DNA of 64,000 nt from Orbilia blumenaviensis (taxonomy: Eukaryota; Ascomycota; Orbiliomycetes; Orbiliales; Orbiliaceae), in NCBI GenBank assembly GCA_036872755.1, contig JAVHNS010000004.1:2728001-2792000 (forward strand), read 5' to 3'. Positions 45,112 through 56,893 of the stretch are shown one piece after another. Within the stretch, counting starts at the first letter, position 1. Each line of letters starts with the position of its first letter. The translations under genes and the position numbers were made by a program. Under the pieces are notes generated by a model. It did not search any database. It had not been told where the DNA came from and saw only the letters and a program-made list of their open reading frames with translations.

Positions 45112-46299
45112 TCATAAAATCATTTCCTCGACTTCCATCCCACATTCCAAACACTTCTTCACCCCCATCCCATCATCACCTCCCATCAGTTCTCCCCACT
45201 CATGCACATGTTTCCCCTTATCCGTGCCTCCGACTCTTCCATTCCGTTTCCAGGTTTCAACTCTAGTTCTTTTTTTCAGATCAAGCAATCGTTTCTGGAA
45301 CTTTGCTTCCTTTCTCCGCTTCTGCTCTTTGGTTCTCCGTTCGTATTCCGTGTCTAGCGCCTCTGGCGAACCCCATTTTTTCCATGCGAACTCCTCAACC
45401 TGGTATCGTAGATATAGATTCATTGTGGCCCAATTCGCTTTATGCGGATTCGGTTTGTCCATATGAGGTAGTAATTCTTCATCCCGTAGTTCCGCTATTA
45501 TACTATTAGCCAGTCGAAGAAACCATAGAGTCAGGTATGAATGGCAACATACGATCTGTCAAAAGATAATCCTCCCTACATTCCGTCTTGGTCAAAAGAC
45601 TATATTTATCTGGGAATTTATCCTTGCACTTGCCACAAACCCTGGACCCGAATATCTCTAAAAAATCCCAGTCCAGCTCCAGACTCTCACACTCGAAGCA
45701 TTTCTTTCCACTCTGTGTGATGGTCGGTTCAAACACTCCTCTCTTCTCCTTCTGAAGCCTCTTTTTAAGTTGTTGTTTATCCCAGTCTTCTAGTGTCATA
45801 TTTGAGGGCTTTCCAGCCGCTTCTGCAGCCGCGAGGAGAGATTGTGGATCATCAGATACAGAGATAAAGCCACCCTTTGTGTCTGCCATTTTAGAAAGAT
45901 CATATTCGACATATTTTTGGAACTTTTTTGCTGGTTGTATAGAATCTATCGGTCGTACTTCTTTTGCATTGCGAACATTTTGGAGATGTTCCGCTGTACT
46001 CGGGCTGTTGGTAGATGTAGTGGTGCTACCAAAGGTACGCTTAGTGCCACGGGGTAGAGGGGCTGTTGTGCCGACATCTTGGTCCTTTTGCTGGCGCAGA
46101 GCTTTGGCTTTTAGACGGTCGGTTTCCTATTTTAAATATTTACGCTATTAGGCATAGCATACAAGGATAGAGCGAAGCTAGAATATCAAAATACCAGTTT
46201 TCGTATTTGCTCTGGCGTTAGGGGTACACTGGCTTTAGAAAACTGACGGGATGGTGTAACTGCTGGACCAATCGTCAGGTCCGGAGGTGGAGTGCTCAT
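45112..46299 (-). CDS. rad14: DNA damage recognition protein Rad14/XPA
   Basis: The model is complement(join(45112..45494,45553..46126,46195..46299)), 353 aa. The zinc finger is C178-x2-C181-x17-C199-x2-C202, exactly the XPA spacing. It is followed by TKTECREDYLLTD and, across intron 2 (split Pro codon), PELRDEELLPHM and KPNPHKANWATMNLYLRYQV, the DNA-binding core. A long Arg/Lys/Glu helix (YERRTKEQKRRKEAKFQKR) follows. The C-terminus HVHEWGE...KKCLECGMEVEE matches the TFIIH-binding end of human XPA, which keeps a CxxC. The protein verifies lesions in nucleotide excision repair. Exon 1 codes 35 residues; both introns are under 70 nt. The gene is followed upstream by the DUF218 gene in the same orientation. 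Confidence 0.94.
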
Positions 46300-46824
46300 G
46301 ACGAAAGTTGAAGTAGTTGTGTTAGAGCTATGGAGATTATAAGGCGGAAAAATGGTTGACCACCTCTAACCTGTGCTGTCTCCCTGTATCCGGTGACTTT
46401 TCGTAACTAGAGGCTTCTAGATCGATACGATGGAGAAGCTTACAATTGTGCTTGTTGTGATGGCGAAATCGAAATTTAAACGTTCAAGAGGTCGCATATT
46501 CATGGTTCAAAAGGTAACATGGCGGGCGCGTTGAGTTAGTCATCCCATATCCTAAGCTAAATGCGGCGCGAGATCACGGGGTCTTAGCATTCTAAACCAT
46601 TAGCCTATGTAGCGGGACTTGCGCCATGACACATATAGAGCCTCAATACTTTTTATATCAATATCTATAGCCAAATATTTAGGACAAATAGGCAGTGATT
46701 ACCTAGGTATTAATATTAAAATCTAAACGAACATGGCGGGTCGCGCGCGCCGGTAATCTCTGACGGTACAAACCACAATTGCACAATCTATGTCTAAGTA
46801 TTCAAATCTAGCAAATATCGAGAG
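46300..46824. other. RAD14 promoter region
   Basis: 525 bp between the RAD14 start and the end of the DUF218 gene. It contains an ACCTAGGTA word near 46703. No gene seen. Confidence 0.65.
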
Positions 46825-48017
46825 TTATATCCCTTTGCTCCAAGGCAAGTCTCCGGGAAACTGCTGCGTCTTTCCGTCTTTGATGGCGTCGTTGTCCATA
46901 CACCACCTCAAGAGCCCCTTAAGCTCCGGGCAGGTGACTTCGTATCCATGTCTCGTTCTGAATGGGTTCCTCCCCTTCCTCTTCTCTTTCAACTCAGGGT
47001 CTGTGCAGCCGTGTGGATCATCTCTATACTGTTTCAATAAGCCTTCCTTCTCGCCTTTGACAAATCCGGCTAGTTGCTCTGGGTCATCCGTATTATCGAT
47101 GCCGACGTATGTAAATTGGTCAAGCGGGAACCGAATCGCAGCACGGTGTTCTGTTTTGAATCGTTCTCGTTTGAACTCGAAGCCTACTACTGTAAGCTTG
47201 GTGGGGTAGTTTGAAGTGTATTCATGAAATCTACAGATACCGAAGAGCAGGTTTTCATAAGAGTCGCGGGCGAATTCCTCAGTGGTAGAGCGATTGAAGA
47301 GGGGAGAGCTTGGCTCAATAAGTTTGGAAAGATACGCTAGAGACTATAGTGATGTTAGCTTCAGCTAGCTATAGCTGATGGAAATCCAGAGCGTTTAGTT
47401 ACCCAGTAGCTCTGTGCCTCGCTGGCAGGACCGGCAAAATTCCTGGTCTCCCCACCAGTGAACACCAACAGACTATTCTCGTTTTCCTTCGCCATCTTCA
47501 CACCAGTCATAATGTGCGCTTTAAATGTCTTTGCCAGGCCATGCTGATACGGCAGCAGAGTCCATTCTTTCTCATCTTCTCCTAGAGTATTTCCACCCAT
47601 CCAGATGGCATGGCCAGCCACGAGCACCAAGTGTGTGATGTCTGTCCTCGGAGGACCACCATCATATTCAGCCACAGTTTCGGAAGCTTGGTACGGCGCA
47701 CTCTTCAGGAGCGTGAAGAAGGTATAAAAGATCAAGATGGCCAACAGCACCGTCTGCCATGATATCCTCCATGAACGACGAATGATTTGAGGCAATGGTG
47801 GGGAGAACTGCCCCAGTGGTGTTACAGGCCTCGAGATACGGACATCTGGTGGTCTCGGGGACGGCGACCGTGGGATTGGGACCTGCACATTTTCGGCAGC
47901 GAGAAATCCACTGGATCGGTTCTCATGGACAGAGGAATAGAGTGGTAGCGAGAGTTCCACGTCCTGTTCATCCTGCCGCGTGGAGAACAGGCTACCAACT
48001 TTGGGAGTGCTGAACAT
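46825..48017 (-). CDS. membrane-anchored DUF218-domain protein
   Basis: The model is complement(join(46825..47343,47403..48017)), 377 aa. The cytosolic N-terminus (1-83) is Pro/Ser/Arg-rich, one membrane span lies at about 86-104 (WQTVLLAILIFYTFFTLL), and the rest faces the lumen or outside (type II). The DUF218 fold, known from bacterial SanA/ElyC, is seen as HLVLVAGHAIWMGG (about 127-142), LLVFTGGETR, EEFARDSYENLLFG, and LTVVGFEFKRERFKTEHRAA. The C-terminus holds WCMDNDAIKDGK. The intron (GTAACT...CTATAG, with a GCTAAC branch) joins in phase 0. Fungal members are conserved but their reaction is not established. Confidence 0.88.
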
Positions 48018-49510
48018 GGAGATGGTCTGTCGGACAGGTAGCGGGTAGAGGGAGGCGAATTGCTGGAAGATAAGCCGCTTGCGGAAGAAACCTTTCTAAT
48101 GGATTGCCGGGCGCATTTTTCCTGCTTCTCCCCTTGAACGCACGGAGAGTGAGGTCTGGCGAGGGTGATGATGATGCTGCGAGGTCGGTCGCTAGGGAGG
48201 ATGCTTGTCCGCCAACACCTTGGGCCCTTTAACTCGCTCAGGCTACTCCATCATGCATCACTGTGTTCCTCATTGACCAGGCGCGCCACGGTTCTCAATC
48301 CATCAAAAACTCCAGTACATCTAGTAATAATATATTGATATCATGGCAAATGAGTAACAATATCAATCCTTTCAGATGTGAGGCTTATTTAGCTAGTAAC
48401 TGCTGTAGCTGACAGAAGTATACGCATGTAAGTATACCCCCACCGGTAGTTGATTCGAGGTATAAATACCTAGTAATTTACCACTGGTTTATCGTGGGGA
48501 AACAAGCCAAGCTCAAGTCGGGTAACCCGTGGCCCCTGTCAGCCATCCATTGGCCACGATGCAATGAGGGGAAGGCCATCGGCTGTCCGTCCCAATCCCA
48601 TGCCCCGACATGTCTGTGCAGTGTCTGCCGGGGTTGTAAGAATCAAGCAGGAAGGAAAGAAGGAAAGAAGGAAGCATGACTTTCCTGCCACCCGATTTTG
48701 TCTCAGCGACATCGTGGCGAACTTGCGGGCTCTTGATGACCACGTCCAAAGTGCATCATACCTCTCTCCCGGGTCCTATCACCATTGCATCGCCATTGGG
48801 AACCACATCTCTGCTGCCCATCGGATTGTTGGATAGTGTGTCCTTGCATCACCTCCCGTACTACATCGAATCGCACGAGGAGATAAAAAATATTTTTACC
48901 ATATCACATCTGAAGCTGTCATTTCGGGTAAGTCGAACAGAAACCAGAGCTCAGGGTACATACATACATACATGACATTCCCAGCAGCTTCGCAATATGT
49001 TTCTCAACATGCATAAAATGTGCCACCATCAAGTCTATCCAAGGAACCATCCTACTGACACGTCGGTCAAACGGTACAGGTCCTTTCTCCCAATTAGATT
49101 TCGCGACCCGGCAAGGTACCTCTAAGGCAAATCCTGCTCTGAAGTTACCAGTTTTGCGAGGGGAACACACGCCTCCCGCTTTTTCGTAGAATCCCCGCAG
49201 GCCGACGGGTCCTCACTAGTTCGCTGCCGTACTGCCTTTTTGCCTTGGGGAAGAAATCTCAAGCAGAAAAGAAGAAGAAGAAGAAGAAGAAAAGAAAAAA
49301 GAAGAAAAATCAAATACCTTGCCTCTCTATTTTTTACCTCTACTCTGAGTAACCTGGGAATTATTCTTTTGAAATAATTCCCTTCTTACTCCCCAACTTC
49401 AATACAAACTGGATTCAGCACTAGGTTGGTTTAAACAAAACATCAACAACCTCACCGCGGCACCTCCCGAGCCAGAGCCAGCTCCACCTGCCGCGCCCAG
49501 AAGACCCGAG
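48018..49510. other. divergent promoter region with microsatellites
   Basis: Between the DUF218 gene (-) and the acidic protein gene (+). It contains GGAAA-type (48650-48674), ACAT (48957-48973) and AAG (49270-49309) repeats. Short open frames show no domain. No gene seen. Confidence 0.6.
49270..49309. repeat. AAG trinucleotide-rich tract
   Basis: An interrupted (AAG)n purine tract about 200 bp upstream of the acidic-protein start codon. Confidence 0.85.
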
Positions 49511-52377
49511 ATGGCCCCAAAGAATAAAAAGAACAACAAGAAGAGGAACAGCGTGGTTCAAATCCCCAAAGAGAATGGTGGTAGGTTTGAAGAATTCCAT
49601 CATTAATTCCCTGACGAATGCAACTCCCCTTCCCCTCGCAAAACCCAATCATTCGCGACATGCCAACCATGAGCCCGTCCCCCATCAAAGATAAGGCAGG
49701 CGAATGGGTAGGGTGCCCCTCCTTATGGTAGCGAATCAACTGGAAACCCTCGCATGATAACTGCATCCCGTCATATTTTCATATATAAAAGTTTTTTTTC
49801 CTATATCGCGCACGCACGCACCAGGCGGAACGGGGCGTGGTGTTTATGCATTGCCAGTCTGTCACGCATCAAAAATCACTAAACCCTAGTCTAACTGCGT
49901 CATTTAAAAAAATTTTATCGCTTTAACTACAATTGATAATAATTGGTAACCAACTCCATTTTTCATTAGATATCGACTCGTCTCTGAATAGTCCTGCCGT
50001 GGAGACGCCAATGTCTGAAAATCAAGAGTTCGTTACACCAGCCGATAGACCCGACAACCCGCTCGACAAGCCTGTAGCAAACGGCGCTGCTGCCACGGAC
50101 CCAATTGACAACAATAAAGACACGATGGCAAAGGCTGAGGGTGACGAAGCTGCGGCCGCTTGGGGTTTAGATGATGATAAGGGGAAGGGCATTGTGGGCG
50201 AGCCCGATGCGATCCCCGATACCGCCGAGAAGTTAGAGAACGGATCCGTAGACCATAAGCCCGCCGAGGTGAACGGCGAAGAGCACAAGGGCGAACAGCC
50301 ACGGTCTGAAGTTCCGAAGGACGATGAGCCAGAAGTGGACAAGACAAAAGATGATGAACCAAAGACGGGGGACCCAGAAACAAAAGTCGAAGACTCGGAG
50401 ACAAAAGCTGAAAACCCAGAAGCGAAAACTGAAGACTCAGAAACAAAACTCGAAGAGCCCAAGACCGAAGAACAGGAAACAAAACCCGAGGAGCCCAAGT
50501 CCGAGGAGCCCAAGTCCGAGGAGCCTAATTCTGAGGAGCCCAAGTTGGAGGAGCCCAAGTCTGAGGAGCCCAAAGAAGACATCCCCACCGCGAAAACCGA
50601 GGAACCATCCGACGAGGAGAAGAAACCAATTCCACCAGCCGATCTCGATATTCCAGATACTGCAGAGGTCAAGGATAATGTGTCCGAGGATTTAGCCGAA
50701 AAGACAGTTACAGAGCCTGTTGCCGATGAGCACGCAGGTAGCAAATCACTGGCAGACGAACTCGCAGCAGTTGAGGCAGCGGGCGAAGAAGAAGACGAGA
50801 CCCCGGCGGAGAAACCAGCAGTTGAGGAAACTGAGGCCGGAAAGCTTATGGAGGACGAATCTAAAACCGAAAACCCCACTGAGGTTGTACCTGTTGAGGA
50901 GCAATCCACTGAAGAGAAGGCCGATGTGCCTGCGCCTGGAGACCCCGGCGCAACGGACCCAGCGACAGAAGCTACGGCCCCTGTTGAGGACATTCCTAAG
51001 CCTGAAGCTAAGGTGGATGCGCCCGAGGCGGTTAGGGATGAACCAGGTATAGAGACTGCAACTACCGAGGCCGCACCGGAGGGGGCTGATACTGCAGAGG
51101 AGAAGACCGCTCCTGAAGGGGATGCAGTTGTTGCAGTCGAAGCTACTCCCGGGGATGAATATGCCCCTCAAGTCATAGAAGAGCCTGTCATTCATACGAG
51201 ACCAATAATGGAAGCGCCAAAACCCCCAACTTTGCCCTCTCTCACATCCACTGACAGGGACTTTACTTCTACAAGGTACCAATCTACGACATCCCCACAA
51301 TTTCTCAACAAACCCCACCAGCCAGCAAACCACTCTCTGGACCTCGACGACAGGAACATGCAATCTTCCATTAACAACTGGTATAAAAAGGTATTTTCGT
51401 TTGCAGATTCTCTCAACTGGCGACCTGGTTGGGACCACCCGGAAGAATTCGACTACCTAGTCAGATCGATTGAGGCGCCCTTATCCCAGGTATCCCTTGC
51501 TCCAGCACAAGAGTGGTGGGCTGAGAAGCCAAAGGACCCTTCAATTGACTGGGACAAAATCGATGAAGCGGGTGCCAAATATGAAGAATTTTGGGAATGG
51601 AAGAGTAAAATTGCGCTTACGGCTATTTGCGCAAACTTTGCTTGCAGAGAGATTCTCGGAAAGACGGTTTTTGGATTGGATGAAAAGATGACGAAAAAAC
51701 TTGGTCTCGCGATGTCAGTTTTCATTAAAGATTTTGGTAAGTTAAAACCTTACTGACAGCACTGTCGAAATGCTTTCTAATTGATATTTTTAGGTGACGA
51801 TATCACCGCAACTAAGTTCCGGCACATGACACTCAAACTACTCCAGGAATCTAAGTCGTTCGGGAGCTCCAGTAGAAAGCAACTCGTAAAGCTGTCACAG
51901 GAACTCGCCAACGTACTTTCTCCACTCACTTCATTCCTACCTGTCGAGGAGCCTCGAACTGAGGAAGAAAAGCAGCAACAAGCACACTACTCGCCTCTGA
52001 CCCTTGCCCTATACGAAAAGGTCCTTTTCGCTACGCATATTCTACATGATACTATCCAAAAGGACCTCAAGTACTTTGCGTTGTTCCACCCTGTTCCCGG
52101 TGTTGAGTTTGATGAAACAACCATGGAGGAATCAACGTTTCAGAACCTTGGTGCTGGCAAAGGCGCTGTGGCCCTCGTTGCTAGGCCAGGTCTTGTGCGA
52201 CTGGGGCTTCCTCGAGGTGGTGAGCCCGAGGACATCGTCATTGTTCACAAAGCGCTTGTCGTTAGGGAGGACGCTTTGGAAGAAGCTCTAAAGCATTTCG
52301 ACACACCAGTCGACGATGTGCCACCTGCGGTGCCGGCAGACGTGCCGGCCGAGACTGAGGACGTCAAAGTGGAGTAG
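49511..52377 (+). CDS. very acidic repeat protein with a conserved-looking C-terminal domain
   Basis: The model is join(49511..49580,49970..51736,51794..52377), 806 aa. Exon 1 codes a basic start (MAPKNKKNNKKRNS). I chose the donor GTAGGT at 49581; GTGGTA three bases earlier would remove one residue. Residues 25-485 are extremely acidic and Pro/Ala/Thr-rich, with tandem EEPKSEEPK units at about 196-228 and related ETK.ED repeats before them. Residues about 488-790 form a different, helical domain (INNWYKKVFSFADSLNWRP, EEFWEWKSKIALTAICANF) that crosses intron 2 at FGDDITATKFRH. A second acidic tail ends the chain. No family is recognised. The large first intron (389 nt) is unusual for this window. 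It lacks a signal peptide and is probably cytosolic or nuclear. Confidence 0.82.
50370..50580 (+). repeat. in-frame EEPKSEEPK / ETKxED coding repeats
   Basis: Tandem and degenerate 12- to 15-bp coding repeats inside the acidic protein. Repeats of this type vary in copy number between strains. They also create a long Ser-rich antisense frame (50022-50993) that is an artefact. Confidence 0.8.
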
Positions 52378-53160
52378 TAAAGGTTTCCAAATTCTACGAT
52401 TACGACAGAAATGACATCGAAGCCTTTTAACGATTCGACGATAGTAGCGAATTATTCACTTTCTATTTTTGCCATTCTTAGTTGTTGGATTTAGGGGTGG
52501 AGATAATGGGTGGCTATCTTGGTTCAACTTCATACGATTTTCTATCCCTTTTCCCCTTTCCGTTTCTCTTTATAAATTTCATTGGCTATGATCACCTCCT
52601 CGCAACATCCTATACCCCTCCTACAGTCATTAATGGGAGAACTTATCTATAAAATTCAGTTACTACACTTCTATTTGATTTTTTTTTTATTTGCAAGCAA
52701 GTTCCCATGGTTTTCTGCTGTTTATTTGCGACACCTAAGTTTATAAGACTCGAGCATACATTTCTGAAAAGAGCCTCTCAATTTTCTTTTATTTTGATGA
52801 CCCGCTGCATGCGCGCTACACTGCTTTTTATTATTTGGACTTTCTTCCTGTCCGACATTTGGTTTCCCAGCTTTAACATAGCCTTTAGCAATCCCGCCTA
52901 AACTGTAATATAACTATATTCCTTCTTCGCACCACAAATACCACACCAATTAGTGATGAAATGATGGCAACGTTATCGACTCGGAGAGAATCATATGGTA
53001 ATTCATTCAGGCAGAGTATATCTCGTTGAGCGGTAGCGTATATAGTATGCAAAGGCTAATATCACGATCAGAGAACATGAGAAATAAGGAAAGGGCGAAA
53101 CCATATAACGCCAGACTATGACACCAACGGAGGGAGGGTGCAAGGTTTAATGGGAGTGCC
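52378..53160. other. convergent intergenic region
   Basis: T-rich 3' flanks of the acidic-protein gene (+) and the DRG GTPase gene (-). No gene seen. Confidence 0.65.
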
Positions 53161-54669
53161 CTATCTCTTGACCAAAGTAACGATATCCTCATCCATCAGT
53201 TCATGAGACAACCCTACCCTCTGTGGCTGGTGCTTCACACTTCGACCATATACAATTGCATACTTGAAAACTTCCAGAATCGATTTGTGGATCGATTTAC
53301 ACTAGGCTGCTAGTCAGTAACGCACAGCCGCTTAGAGTCACTAGATGCGAAAAATATTGACTTACGAAATCCTCAACTGTATATTGACCCCCCTTTAGCA
53401 CGACCGGTGCTGAATAATCGGGCTGTTGACCCTTTGGCTTGGTATATATGCGCCTCAAATTCAACTTTTCCCACATCATTTCCAGCAATTCGTCCACATT
53501 CCACATATGCTCCGACGATATGGGTACCGCGTTCGGAATTCGGTACAACAAATCCAGCTCTTCAATACTGATCGAGTCGATTTTATTAAGGACGTACACA
53601 ACAGGGATGTACCTTCTGCTCTTCGCCTCTAGAATATCGATTAAATCGTCGATGGTAGCGTCACAGCGGAATGCAATATCCGCATTGGCGATTTTATATT
53701 CACTAAGCACCGCCTTCACTTCCTCGGGCTCGATATGTGTTAGTGGAACGGTGTTGGTAACGCTGATTCCACCCTTGTCTTTTTTCTTGAAAATGATATT
53801 TGGCGGCTGCTTATTGATCCTAATCCCAAACCCTTCCAGTTCATTTTCAATAATTCGCTTATCGGTGAGGGGCTTGAGAACGTCGAGAACGATGAAAATT
53901 AAGTGACACGTCTTTGCGACGGCAATGACTTGTTTACCACGACCTTTGCCGTCCTTTGCGCCTTGGATGATACCCGGGAGGTCAAGCATTTGTATTTTGG
54001 CACCGTTGTACATTACGCAACCAGGGACAGTCGTAAGAGTTGTAAATTCGTAGGCAGCAGCCTCGGAGTGCGTACCGGTGAGTTTGGACATCAGTGTGGA
54101 TTTTCCGACGGATGGGAAGCCGATGAAGCCAACAGAGGCAGCACCAGTACTAAATGATATTAGGCCAAGGTGGGAAAAGGGTAGATCACAAGGTCGTACC
54201 GCGCGACATCGAAACCAACTATTAGAGGCCATTGCATTGTGTTAATATGAGTATAAATCTAACGATGGGATCTGTTAACTTACCACCGGCGCCGCCACCG
54301 CCTCCTCCAGATGGTGTAACAAGCTCTCTCCTAAGCTTTGCAAGCTTTGCTTTTAATTGACCTAGATGGTATGATGTGGCTTTCTACCGTTTTGATCCCG
54401 GATGAGTCCCTGCTCCTCCCTTTGGCAGTCTATGATCTGGGGTATTGTCGTACATTTTTCTGTGTTTTGGCCATTTCGGCCTCGATCTATTTCGTCCAAA
54501 GGATAGCACGTGTCAGATAACATGTCCTGGGCTGATAGGACCGCTGCAATTAGGTGATCTGGAGGAGGATATACATACCTCTCGGATCTAAGTGTTCATG
54601 ATTAGCATATGAAACCCTAATCGTCTGCGTCCTATGCGGGGAAAATACCTTCTCTACTGTTGTCGACAT
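53161..54669 (-). CDS. rbg1: developmentally regulated GTP-binding protein DRG1/Rbg1
   Basis: The model is complement(join(53161..53301,53366..54149,54200..54218,54284..54383,54454..54486,54579..54587,54649..54669)), 368 aa, close to the usual 367. The seven exons include a 9-nt exon (Ile-Arg-Glu) and a 19-nt exon. The assembled N-terminus [19 protein letters not shown] and the junctions [17 protein letters not shown] align residue for residue with the family. Motifs: G1 GFPSVGKS (71-78), G3 DLPG (117-120), G4 NKID (249-252), then [17 protein letters not shown] opening the C-terminal TGS domain and VKHQPQRVG near the end. The family associates with ribosomes through its DFRP/Tma46 partner and supports elongation. 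The long frame's own ATG (54232) lies in an intron and is not the start. Confidence 0.95.
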
Positions 54670-56861
54670 CTTGAAGGATGATTTTCAATCCAATATCTCT
54701 AGGGTATCGATGTATCGGTGGGCTATGGTAGTACGTAGTGTTAATATTCGACTTAATTTGTGCGGCAAAATCCTGGTGCGACTTTTTGACGTTGGTTTCA
54801 TCACGTGACTATATTTATTGCATTTGCGCACAGCTCACGGTCTTTTTGGTTTTTGATCGTCTCATTGGACGACGCCTGATTTGAGCCCTCAACTGGGTGT
54901 TCATCCCAACGCGACATTGCGCAGCAGCATTAAATTGGCCAATTACGTATACTTACATTCGTGATTCGGCTTAACAGAGCTCATACCCGGACTCCAGCAC
55001 CGCTCATGCTCGCGCTTGACTCCAACCGAATCGCATTCACCACATTGGGCCACGCGTAGGTGTGTGCGCTTAAGACTGACTAGATTCAGGGCCAATTTGG
55101 GCTTTATTACTAGCTATATACCTATGGGACATCGCTGGTCATGAATTCGAACTTTAGGCCCGAGTCGGATTCAAGGATCCATCTAACGGGACCAGACCTC
55201 TAATATCATACGTCGCGATCTCAAACTTACGATCGAGCTATACATAATTCCCATGTACGTATACCGGTATCCCATAAGTATACCCATATACAATTTATGT
55301 AATGATCATTTTGCTAATCAATTCAATTCAACCCTAACCATGATGAGTTATATATTAGTAAAATATATTGGGGCTTTAACTTTCTGCCTCCTGAGCATAG
55401 ATTTTCGGGGCATATCAAGATATCGGGGTTGATTTTATAAATTTTACCTCGGTTTGACTTCCATACTTGGAGGACTTGGTCCAGACCTCAATGCCAAACG
55501 TTACCGTACGCGAACATTTGGAATAGACTATAATAATAGAATAAGTGCGATTGGGTTGTAACGTTGTTAGCCTAATATTATGCGAATATATTGATATACA
55601 TGCCGCGTCAACTGGCCGTAGGCTAATCAGCGGCTTAAGGCTCGCAAATACCTATATATCGAGAATTTTCGGAGGTACTTGCCTACTTGAGTAAACCTGT
55701 ACATTTGACCCGTTGATGTATATATATGTATTTGAGCATATACATGGTCTCGTGACAAGGCCTCGAAACAACAGGTGTTCTGTTCTTATCCATAGTTTCA
55801 CCTCAAGGGCGAATTAAACCCACCAAAAAGGTAACATCGATGTACGAAGGTGTACTTGAACGCCTAACCAAAGCTCGAACATCGATATCGATCACTTACA
55901 AGATACATCAAATCGATAGCCATCCCACATTGAAGATCAAGAAAACACCCTTGTTCTAATCGACCCACTTCAAATTTTCACGGAGGCACCCAGGTATTCC
56001 TTTCCACACCCCGCAAAGCCTTTAACTAAGTACATGCATAAAACCTTGATTATGAGGTTTTTTTTTTCACCCTTCTCGCTTTCGACTTTACTAAAGGCCG
56101 TAGGCTTGCTCGGAGAACCCCCAAAATGATATATGTGCTGCTTATAAGCTTACGCTGATAAGTCGGGAAACTTCTCCTAGCGCTACAGCTTGCAGCATTC
56201 GAGCATCGAGAGAAAAAGTAATACGAGGCTTACGCAGCAACAGCAAGAGTGAAAGTCAAATGCAGCTCAACTGTACATGATGTGTATGTAAGTTTTCTAC
56301 AAGGGTGGCACTGATCACTTTAAGATGGAATGTGCGAGCGAGCGGCTCGAGCTCTTGGGCCTCCTGGTCAATAAGTACTTCCTGAACGTTCACCATCAAA
56401 GTACTTTTAAATGGTGAGACACTTAGAGTTATTAAAAATAATATATCAAATCAAAGTCTCAGCGATATATTGACTAAATCTGGACTTGGAAAATGTGGGG
56501 AACTGTGCAGCTCGGCGTGTGGACAGACAGGCAGAGGGTATGCCTCAACAGTGGGCCTCGAAGCCATTGGAACGCGGGATATTCGAATGTATGCATCTCC
56601 GTAAATATTAGTGGCTATAGATCATCATATTAGATAAATATTTGCTTTTCTCCCCGGAGAAAGCGGTTGGGGGTAGACGATAGATTTGATAATTTGGAAA
56701 GAAAACGGAATAGCTGGCGCTGGGACATATCGACTAGAAGGTAGGTTCAATATGTAAAGCTGTCGTTTTTAGCTTCTGGTATTTGCGTAGCGTCACTTAA
56801 CCCCGCAAATTTCGATTTTGCCTCGCGCTCGCAAATATGATGACGGCGATAAGCCGGCTCG

Positions 56862-56893
56862 AAAAAAAATAAAAATAAAAATAAAATAAAAAT
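56862..56893. repeat. AAAAT repeat
   Basis: About five AAAAT/AAAAAT units following an A run. Confidence 0.85.

Noticed and set aside
49550..49570. GGTTCAAATCC resembling a tRNA B box
   Set aside because: Lies in coding exon 1 of the acidic protein and the arm does not fold.
50022..50993. 323-aa Ser/Gly-rich frame on the minus strand
   Set aside because: It is the antisense of the acidic repeats (GAG/GAA codons read as CTC/TTC and shifted to Ser); no start context and a spliced sense gene covers it.
54134..54232. ATG at 54232 as the start of the GTPase
   Set aside because: It lies in an intron; using it would lose the conserved N-terminus that five upstream exons supply.
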